The notes below the pieces were generated by a model. It was not told the origin of the DNA, did no database searches, and worked only from the letters and a program-made list of their open reading frames with translations. Positions 56,101-64,000 of a DNA stretch of 64,000 nucleotides are shown piece by piece; within the stretch, counting starts at the first letter, position 1, and each line of letters begins with the position of its first letter. The DNA comes from Lantana camara (Eukaryota; Streptophyta; Magnoliopsida; Lamiales; Verbenaceae): positions 82,248,501 to 82,312,500 of the forward strand of contig CM074858.1 of NCBI GenBank assembly GCA_037501455.1, given 5' to 3'. The position numbers were made by a program, and so were the translations under genes.

Positions 56101-56736
56101 GGGGGTCCGAAATGGGGCTGGAAAAGAGAGACATAGGAGTGTAAATTGAGTATAAAAGTCAAGGTTAGGCTTAACTTGGGTTAAAATGGGACCCACAAGC
56201 AAGGCTAGTCAACAAAGGTGTCTATTAGCGCAAGGTGCTCGTTTCGGGAATTTCGGAAGATCAAATGGGCTTAGAAAATTGCAAAGTTGAGTTCTTTGGT
56301 TTTATCTCTTTGTTATGAGTCCAACTCATCTTTCGAAATTCAAATCCGAATTCCCAATCTCGAGTTACGCCTCCCGGAACACAAGGTGCGCTAAAACAAG
56401 TTAGGCCCTCGTGCCCCTAACAAATTCCGTTTTTACAAAACGAGTCAAGAACCAAATAAAAAAAACTCTAAAATAAGTATAAAGCATATAAACATGTTCA
56501 TAACTCACATAATTCATCCATGGCAAGTTGTCACAAAAATCGGGATTAAAAACGGGGTCGGAACGGGTTAAAACAAAGTGAAAAAGGGGTTAAAGCGTAA
56601 ACTTTTAAAACATGAAACACATAATGCTCATTTAAAAGGCACATAAGTCATATAATTGCATGCTTAATTAATTAAAAGGGCACCTAGCACACTCGCGATG
56701 TCCGTACCTGGAAAGTCAAAGAGTTGGGATGTTACA
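53145..56736 (-). mobile_element. Tekay-type solo LTR, 3592 bp, TSD TTGAT
   Basis: Flanked by TTGAT at 53140-53144 and 56737-56741. The left terminus reads GGTAACACCCC where TGTAACACCCC is expected, a single change; the right terminus is GGGATGTTACA. Minus orientation: TATA stretch at 53711-53722, AGTC hairpin near 53670, hairpin near 54101, palindromes at 55404-55545. Same subfamily as the truncated plus LTR ending at 49573. No internal region. Confidence 0.92.
55404..55545. repeat. Palindrome cluster of the CCACGGCCGTGG type
   Basis: A perfect 22-bp palindrome at 55437-55458 (core CACGGCCGTG, outer arms CAGATC and GATCTG). Imperfect relatives lie near 55404 (CCACGCCCGTG), 55492 (AATCCACGGCCGTGG) and 55523 (AATCCACGGCTGTGG). 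Confidence 0.88.
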
Positions 56737-58377
56737 TTGATACACTCCTAGTTCCATAGATATTACACATACACCCCTTTCAAGTTAATCAAGTAGCATA
56801 AATTCAACGTTTCGGGATTCAAATTGCAAACGAAAACATCAATACATATCACAATTCATTCAATACATGATTTTATATACATTGGAGTTCGTATCGATCG
56901 ACAAATCAAGTAATTCGTATTAATTTATAATTACACAATTAAATCAAATAATTCCTAATTACACAAGATAATTTGTAACAATTAAACCGAGCATCCGATT
57001 AACGAACGGAAATTGGAGTTGGACTCACCATAACTAGGCGGACAAACTGTCCGAAGACTGCGGGAATGCAGCCACTGGAGCCGCCAGAACGTGCCGAAAA
57101 AATCCCGAAAAATCACCCAAGAATGTAGACTTCGTGCCCATTCGAAATCCTCCATCAATTTCTGAAAATTCCAAGCCGTTCATCTCTAATTTCAGATCTA
57201 AGAACACGAAACCCTCAAAATCTTCAAATCCAAATTACTTTCAAACCGGTGAATGAAAATGAAATCCGTAAATTGCATTGACTTACCCGTGACGAGGCCT
57301 TCGAAACACATAAGAAATTCATCGAAAAAAGTTGTTGGAAACCGGTGCCACCTTGAACAGTAGCCGTGCCACCGCTGCTCTGTCACTGTCGTTGATCCGG
57401 TGGGTTTCAAGCGACGGAACCAACACCAATCAACTCGCCTCATCGAACCCCGTAAAACCCCTATGCAATCATCGTCGAAACTCCAAACCCGCCACCAGGC
57501 GCCGCCGCGCTGCTGCTGTTGTCGAAAACCGCCATCCTCGTTGGTTTTTTAGTCGAACCAAGGCCAAAAATGAACCGAGGGGGTCGAAAAAGGTAGGGTA
57601 GACTAAAACCTGGCCGGCAAAACTCACCGGCGGTGGCGCAACCTGCCACCTTCAGACCACCATAGCACCTCTGTCGGTTGTTATTAGGCGGTGAAACTAA
57701 TACGGTTGTGATCCTCTCGTCAAGTACTTCAATTTCGACTATCCGTAAGCTCGATTCGGTGGCCGGACGAAAAAGTTACAATTCTTGGGGAAGGGGGGTC
57801 TCGACTACGCGTGAGGGAGAGAGGAGAGGAGAGAGAAAGAGGAGAGAGAGAGAAGGAAGGTTTTTGGCCGGTCCAAGGGTGATTCCGAATACTTAATCTG
57901 AACCTGAACACGTTGAAAAAAATCGTAAAATAAAATTAGTGTACCATACAATAAACTTATAAACTCTGAAATAATTTTACAAGTTAATACGGGAAAAAAA
58001 TTTAACAATTAAAGTTTCATTCAATTTAATTTTAGAAAATCTTTTGTACGAATTAATGATATCTCATAAACATTTAATTAGTAAATAATTCACAAAGAAT
58101 TCAAATAAATTCAATTAAACAATTTAAATGACATAGAGAATTTAAAATCAACTTGGCAATTATTCCATGAAAATAAATTAAACGATTTAAGACATATACG
58201 CACGTAATTATTTAGATTAACAATTAATCGTAAATTAATTCGAGTGAATAGTATACTAAAAGGAATCCACGTTGAATCATATAAGTCACATAATTCTTAA
58301 ATTATACATTCAAGTGGAAGGACTTACCCAATATGTTCATCCGGTCGTGCTTTAGAAATACGGGATGTTACATTCAT

Positions 58378-58894
58378 GACATCTCATTTCATGCATTGTC
58401 TAATTTCAGGGGTAACCCACTTTTTTTGTTGCCTATTTGTCTCTTTCGTGCGCTTGCTCGTTGATTGCGTGTGGTACTTTTCCTTTCTTATCACTGGCGC
58501 TTGTGGCGTGTTGTTGTTTACTTATCCAGTGAGACGACTTTGAGTGTACGTGTGTTCTAGCCCTACGGTAAGTTGAGGGTCATGTCTCTACCGAGCTTCC
58601 AAGGTGATCAACAGAGGTGAGAAGGTGCGGGTGGTGGAAGTTCGACGACTGCGCCATTCGTGTATGTCCGAGCTCTTGAGTTAGCTTGAAATGAATCAAA
58701 TGGTGGGTGATGAATCTCATATAGACCCTCTCATCGTATGAACCAAATCGAGCTGCTCCTAGCCGGAACCAAGTTTGCGAAGGAGCCCTCCAGCTACACT
58801 TGAAGAAATCAAACCCCTTGTGCTAGAAGACCTTTCCCGAGCTAATCCTCATCGGGATGTGACGAACCTCGAACTTGGGTGAATACGAGAGAGT
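58378..58894 (+). pseudogene. Continuation of the plus-strand Tekay element: protease relic, then unidentified
   Basis: With the insertion removed, the gag frame runs into CATGCATTG, then a stretch alignable by eye to the protease active-site coding of the chromovirus (44450-44490), now lacking the Asp codon. After about 100 bases similarity fades and many stops appear. The rest up to the copia LTR at 58895 has no recognisable feature. Confidence 0.55.
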
Positions 58895-59596
58895 TATTGG
58901 GAATAGTACCCTAGAAAGCTGTTATGCTTTGGGGCTTTCCCTATATCACAGACAATCTTTGAATAATATATGAATGATTGTAAGTACAGGCAAACGTTTC
59001 TTATGTGTTAATACGTGTTTTGTGTGTTTTCATTACGTGTGCATGCTAGAACTCCCCTAATCCGATGGGGCCGTTAAGAACTTTATCATTATGGGAATGA
59101 CACATGAAACAAGTTCTTAACTCTATAGGCGAGGATTACAAACTTCTCTAAATCAATGAGGCCGACAGACAGTAGGAGTGTCGACTTTGCCTCTATTGAG
59201 ACTTGCTTGTGTCGTTGTTTCCTTAAGAAGGATCATCCTGTTTCATGGGGTGTAAAGTGCATAAGTTGATGTGTGCTCAATACACAAGGGTGCTTGTTGT
59301 AAGAACAAGTTCATTGAGAGTGCCCCGCGTGAGAAGATTCCTAAATGGGAAAGGACGTTACTAGAACTTCCAGATTAAGAAATATCTCACATGTCAATGA
59401 CATGAGAAATTAATCCTTAGACTTGAGATTCCACATTGTCTCATATGAGCTAACTCTGTAATCTTTGATATAGGCTCAAAAGGGTGTCGCCATATAAACA
59501 CCTGAACCACGGCCTATGTTGGGAATACAAAGTGGCATATGAGAATTGTTGGAATCACTAAAGGACCTACATTTGCTGTAGGCAAGATGATCTCTT

Positions 59597-61508
59597 TGTT
59601 AGAAATAGTGCCCTGAAAGCCGATGTAATAATCTGCTTTAGTACTTTCCTTTTGTAAATCACAAACAATCTTTGAATAATACGAATTGAGCTAACACATC
59701 TTTATATGCTCTTGTTTGATTGTGTGTTTCCTTTTGACTGCGCATGTATAAGAACTCCCCTAATCAATATGACCTATAGGACTCAACCATTTAGGTGAAG
59801 TGGTTCATGAGACGAGCCCTATATCACATAAGTCATGATTAGAAATCACTCCAAGCCGATGAGTCCAAAAGACAGTGGGAGTGTCAACCTGACTCGTTCG
59901 AGCCTTGCTCGTGTGATCACACCCTTAAGAAGGACCACCTTGTTTCATGGGGTACAATGTGTATAGTTGATGCGTGCGTGATATATGGGGGTGCTTACTT
60001 ATTCTAACTAGGTACACTGAGGTGTCCCGTGTGAGAAGATTCCTAAATGGGAAAGGAAGTTTCTATATCTGGATATAGAAACTTCCAGAATAGGAAATGT
60101 CTCACGAGTTATTGATGTGATTAAGTGATCCCTAAACTTGAGGTTCCATTGATACTTTATGAGCTAACTCTGTAGTCTTAGGTGTAAGCTTTAAAGGGTG
60201 TCGCCTCAGACAACTGATTCAAGGCTTATGCTGGGGCTGCACAAGTGGCACATGAAAGTATATGAGAATCAATAAAGGACCTACACTTGCATTAGCAAGA
60301 TGATGATCTCTTATTGTGTAAGTCATTCATATGCCATCTAGGAGTCCATGGCCAAGGCAGTGGATCAAGACATCAAGAAAGGAGTTTCTTGGATTGAGAT
60401 CAAATGGATATGAAATGCACTTAGTATTAAGATCAAAATTATTAGGGTTCTAATTATTCCCTTGCCCTAGATCTTGATTGAGAGATGGGACGTAGGAGGA
60501 TTGTATCTCACATATGTCAATAACTTAAAGGTTCTGTCGAATTGAAACATTCTTATTCAGCTAGGGGTCAAACACCTGTTGCTAGACTATGGTCGTTTGA
60601 TCTGTGGACTAATTAACAGAGAATTAATTGATTAGGGTCACTGCTAATCGAATTAAGAATCTAGAGGGTCACACACAACAACCCGGTCACGTGGGTTAAG
60701 GTTTGAATCGATTAAACGAGTTGATCGAACCATTAAGAGAATGGTGGGGCCCACACATGTGGACCACGTGGATGACACGTGTCCTTGTGACACGTGTAGT
60801 CACGTGTTTATGTGTATATATATTAAATAATTAATGTGTTAATTATTTAATGGACTTTGATTTAATTTTGAATTAATATTAAAGTTCTAATTTGGAGAAA
60901 TAAAGTCTAATAAATAATTAATTATGAATTAATTAATTATTAGTCTTCAAGTTATTATTTAATAAATAAAGTAAAATAAAATATCTAAGAGAGTTAGATA
61001 TTATTCTTTCCCAACAAGTTGGTCAAAAGGTGGACTTTTGGTCAAAGTAAGAGAATTAGTCTCCAAGCAAGAAATCCCTTTCCAAAAGAGTTTGGAATTC
61101 CTTGTCCAACAAGGAGTGGGGTTCGAACCCTAGCCTCATAAATAGAGGGGTTCGAACTACATAGGGAGATGATACACAATTCTCCTTCTCTATAATTATA
61201 CACAAAACCCTTGAGCATAAATATTGAATATAGAACTAGCATCCTCCCTATTCGGATCGTGGTCGCGGTTGGTGGATTGTTTCTCTAGAGGGCTACTATC
61301 GTGAAGTCTTGAAAGATTCGAAGGAGCTTTTGGGGATCAAGCCGCGAGAAGAGCGTTCTTGGGCAGCTAGAACGTGTCAAGAAAGCTACTAACTAAGTGA
61401 GTTTCTTGATCTCTACGAATTTGGGAATAGGAATTGCAAGATTCGATCCTTGCTTAGTTGGGAAAATTTTTTTAATTTCTGTTGCGTTTCTATCTCATTT
61501 TCCCAACA
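59597..61508 (+). mobile_element. Ty1/copia solo LTR, 1912 bp, TSD CTCTT
   Basis: Starts TGTTAGAAATAGTGCCC, ends TTTTCCCAACA, and is flanked by CTCTT at 59592-59596 and 61509-61513. Inserted into a close relative LTR in the same orientation. G-boxes at 60765-60806; AT-rich inverted repeats near 60834-60860 and 60905-60945. Confidence 0.95.
60765..60806. promoter_or_regulatory. G-box (CACGTG) cluster in the nested copia LTR
   Basis: Perfect CACGTG at 60765-60770, 60776-60781, 60791-60796 and 60801-60806. Same relative position as the cluster at 25882-25965. Confidence 0.75.
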
Positions 61509-62021
61509 CTCTTATTACACAAGCCATTCATGTTCCATCCTAAAATCCTTGCGCAAGGTGGTTAGATCAAGACATTAAGAAAATGGGGTTTCCTTGGATT
61601 GAGATCAAATGGAATATGAAGTGAACTTTGTTTTAAGATTAAGGTTAGTAGGGCTCTCTATATTTCCATGCCCTAGATCTTAATCAAGAGATAGGATGGT
61701 AGAAAGATCGTATACCATATGATGTCATTGACTGAAAGTTTTTTCGAATATACATTCACATTTCGGGTAGGGGTCAAACACCTGTTGCTAGACTATGGTC
61801 GTGTGATCTGTGAGGTAATTAATTAATAAAGTGTATTAATTAACTAGGCCCACTGCTAATTGAAATTGAACCTAGAGGGTCACACACAAATACCGGGTTC
61901 AAAGGGTATTGTTAGAAAGATCAAATAATTGATCGAAACGAGACCACAGTGTAAAGTACACGTGTGGGAGTGAAGAGCGAGTTTGGACACATGACTCCAA
62001 TTACAGAATTGGATCATGAGT

Positions 62022-62246
62022 TAATTAATTGAAGAATTAATTATTAAGTCCAATTATAATTAATTGGAGAATTAATTATAAAGCCAAGATATAATTAATT
62101 GGAGAATTTATTATAAATCCCTAAATATAATTAATTGGAGAATTAATTATATAGCCAAATTAATTGGAGAATTAATTTTAGCCCATTAGAATTAATTAGT
62201 GAATTAATTCTAAAGCCCTTAAATGATTAATTGGAGAATTAATTCT
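62022..62246 (+). repeat. Array of seven AT-rich hairpins with GGAG-type loops
   Basis: Core ATTAATT-GGAG-AATTAAT repeated every 30-45 bp. Loops centre near 62032, 62067, 62102, 62138, 62167, 62199 and 62234. Arms of units 2, 4 and 6 are 12 bp and perfect, with different outer bases: TTATA/TATAA, ATATA/TATAT and TTAGA/TCTAA. Confidence 0.88.
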
Positions 62247-62970
62247 AAGTATTTAATTATTTGCTTGTTCTAATTTGATTAGAATACAGAAATAAATAAA
62301 TAAATATCTTCTATTTTATTATTCTAATAAATTATTAATTCTAATATGATTAGAATGAATATTATTAGGATAAGATACTTAATTATTACTAGAATAATTA
62401 AATATTCCTAAATTAGTTAGGAGTTCTTTCTCTAGAAAATAAATATCTTATTTTAGATAAGACATTATTTACTTGGAAAGAAAGAAAGAATAGAAGACAA
62501 AGTCAAAGTAGGAGACCATCTCCTACAAACAACTAGGGTTTCGAACCCTAGACTATAAAAGGGGCATGAGTTTCGAAATTTTAGAGCTTACATGTGATGT
62601 GGAGATCACGTCCAAACTTCATAGAATTTTGGGGATAATTCCCTTGCTCTCTTTTCTCGTTTCTTGTTTCTTTAATATGCATGTTATAGTACTAGCATAC
62701 TCACTAACATGATTTGAATCTAGGTTGGTGTGGATTAATACTCTAGAGGATTTCTACTTTGGAATCTCGAAGAAAGAACCAATCAAGGAAACGGGGATTT
62801 ATGCCGCATGAAGAACGTTTGATGGCGGCACAAAACGTCTCAAGAAAGCTTCAATTGTTGTAAGTTTCTTGAAATCCCAACGTTACGATACAAGCATTGC
62901 AAGTCTTTTAGATCTACTTTGTGGAAAATTTTAAACTTCCGCTGCGTTAACTCTACTGTTTTCCAACAAG

Positions 62971-62983
62971 TGGTATCAGAGCC
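62971..62983 (+). other. Primer binding site of the copia element
   Basis: TGGTATCAGAGCC, 2 bases after the LTR end; complementary to initiator tRNA-Met. Confidence 0.95.
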
Positions 62984-63188
62984 ACCTTGCAACGTTCGTA
63001 TTGTATCTTTACTGCTGTACGAATTTTGACTGAAAATTCTTGAATTTGGGTATTAGTTCCGTATTCTTGGTTTTTAGTTTAAAAACGAATCTGTCGGATC
63101 CAAACTGTTTCTTGAAAATTCATGAAAAATTATTTTTGTTTCAATCTGGTTTTAAGTTGTTTAGATTCAGATTGTTTAGAACTGTTTT
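62984..63188 (+). other. Copia leader, interrupted
   Basis: Untranslated leader after the primer site. A short frame from 63040 reads into the inserted LTR and is not a gene. The element is cut after GTTTT (63184-63188), the probable target site of the next insertion. Confidence 0.7.
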
Positions 63189-64000
63189 TGTAGCGCCCGG
63201 AGCGGTGGGCCACCACATCCCCCGCACCCAAACCCGAACCCACATATGAAATGAATTTCCATACATGAATCCAAGTTTAAGCGAACGGGAACCTACACAC
63301 ACACGCTAGGCTAAGCGGGGCTAAACTCAAACAGAGCATGCAAAACAAACAGTAAAGCGGAAGCAATAACACAAGGATCGAAAGAGAGCTCTAGCTAACA
63401 TACACATCATATACATTGGCTTCACAGCCCAAAAGGGTTCAGTATACACATTCATCGATTCGAAATTCTCCAAAAGACAAGTTATAATATCAAATACATA
63501 GAAAGTGTAATCAAAAGGCAAGAAAATGAATGCAACTCGACCTAAACGGCTAAGTACGACTCGACTCGACGCACTTCCCCGCCTAGCTCGGCACACCTGA
63601 AAGGGAAAGGAGAGGGTCAGTCTCACAACTCGACTGAGTGAGGGGCTTAACACACCCACACTTTAAATACGTATAGAGCATAGCACAAATCAAAAGTGAT
63701 AGTCATGAATCGAGGCTAGAGTTTTGCACACCAAAACCATTTCCCGAAATTAATATTTAATAAGAAAAGCATCTATCTCGATTCATAATCCATCAGTCAG
63801 AACATAATTAAAAGCCCGGCGAGAACGGACTATCCCTTACTCCTCTGAACATAAATATCAAATCATAAATCCACCCTTGCATCCATGGTGTGTCGAGAAT
63901 CAAACCCTAGCACCTACATTATCAAAAACATACGGGGTAGCGAACCCACGTTATGCCTTCTCCGGTTATCCACCGAAGGCTCAAGATATCACGCCTTCCC
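63189..64000 (-). mobile_element. Tekay-type LTR, partial at window edge
   Basis: Starts TGTAGCGCCCGGAGCGG like the solo LTR at 38741. It has AGCGAACGGG near 63280, the GCCTAGCTCGG block near 63583, an AGTC...GACTGAGTGAGGGG hairpin module near 63618, and a TATA-like CTATACGTATTTAAAG on the minus strand at 63662-63677. The rest lies outside the window, so solo LTR versus full element is undecided. Confidence 0.88.

Larger units (their letters stand above)
50877..58372 (-). mobile_element. Tekay-type solo LTR, about 3.9 kb, TSD TTCAT, with a nested solo LTR
   Basis: Starts TGTGGCACCCC, ends GGGATGTTACA, and is flanked by TTCAT at 50872-50876 and 58373-58377. Removing the nested LTR and its duplication leaves about 3899 bp. 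Same subfamily as the LTR 28883-32969: the hairpin near 51726, the ACCCCGGGTGCACCTG block, the AT-rich middle, and a GC-rich block at 57000-57700. Minus orientation. No internal region. Confidence 0.92.
27245..58894 (+). mobile_element. Plus-strand truncated Tekay element, host of several insertions
   Basis: Pieces: 5' LTR 27245-28882 and 49032-49573, leader and primer site 49581-49593, gag 49845-50876, and a protease relic from 58378. The intervening parts are two insertions with perfect target duplications (TAGCC and TTCAT). The LTR lacks its U3 start (cut at about 27244). The LTR end is close to the reverse of the LTR at 53145, so they belong to one subfamily. It is heavily decayed and among the oldest layers here. 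Confidence 0.82.
58895..62968 (+). repeat. 5' LTR of the copia element, with a nested solo LTR
   Basis: Homologous along its length to 24764-26720 and 59597-61508. It ends CTGTTTTCCAACA directly before the primer site. It contains one G-box (61959-61964) and an expanded hairpin array at 62022-62246 where the other two LTRs have only one to three such repeats. Confidence 0.92.
58895..64000 (+). mobile_element. Ty1/copia element, 5' end only, interrupted twice
   Basis: 5' LTR 58895-62968 (about 2157 bp without the nested LTR), primer site at 62971, and 206 bases of leader, then cut at 63189 by a minus-strand Tekay LTR. The coding part and 3' LTR are beyond the window. The LTR start reads TATTGGGAATAG, a one-base change from TGTTGG. 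The putative left target site is AGAGT (58890-58894); its partner cannot be seen. Confidence 0.85.

Noticed and set aside
62971..62983. TGGTATCAGAGCC as part of a tRNA gene
   Set aside because: Only the short complement to the tRNA 3' end is present; no cloverleaf can be formed around it.

Overview
The window is nuclear DNA of a flowering plant with a large, retrotransposon-rich genome; the species cannot be told from the sequence. Nearly every base can be assigned to LTR retrotransposons nested in one another up to four deep. I found no convincing ordinary host gene, no rRNA or tRNA gene, no operon and no CRISPR array. Three lineages are present: Ty3/gypsy Tekay(Del)-type chromoviruses and their non-coding derivatives (LTRs that start TGTARC and end near TTACA, with a tRNA-iMet type primer site TGGTATCAGAGC), one Ty3/gypsy Tat-type element, and Ty1/copia LTRs (TGTT...AACA).

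Layout. 1-5526: minus-strand Tekay LTR running off the left edge, holding a solo LTR (2432-5274, target duplication TCCAA). 5527-13396: right part of a Tat element cut by that insertion, with decayed reverse transcriptase, RNase H, a second RNase H and integrase, then a tandem-repeat spacer, a decayed antisense gene with its own TATA box, and the 3' LTR. 13397-14706: AT-rich tandemly repeated DNA. 14707-27244: minus-strand Tekay element truncated at both ends; its protease active site is split by a young 8.2-kb non-coding LTR element (14943-23098, 2548-bp LTRs, duplication GGGAT), and its 5' LTR holds a copia solo LTR (24764-26720, AACCT). 27245-58894: plus-strand truncated Tekay element. It contains (a) a second non-coding LTR element (28883-49026, TAGCC), itself invaded by a plus-strand chromovirus (37561-47731) whose 5' LTR holds another solo LTR (38741-41306, CACGG); and (b) a 3.9-kb solo LTR (50877-58372, TTCAT) that holds a further solo LTR (53145-56736, TTGAT). 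58895-64000: 5' end of a copia element with a nested copia solo LTR (59597-61508, CTCTT), cut at 63189 by another minus-strand Tekay LTR that leaves the window.

How the parts relate. Only the chromovirus at 37561-47731 shows a near-complete set of domains (gag, protease, RT, RNase H, integrase, chromodomain), and it is dead. The two non-coding elements keep LTRs, primer site, leader and polypurine tract resembling those of the coding elements, as expected of parasites mobilised in trans. The most unusual signal is in non-coding sequence: dense arrays of short inverted repeats whose arms change together from unit to unit or from copy to copy. They occur in U3 of the Tekay LTRs, in the internal regions of both non-coding elements, and in the copia LTRs. 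The pattern suggests selection or turnover acting on hairpin or palindrome structure rather than on sequence. All counts and alignments were made by eye.
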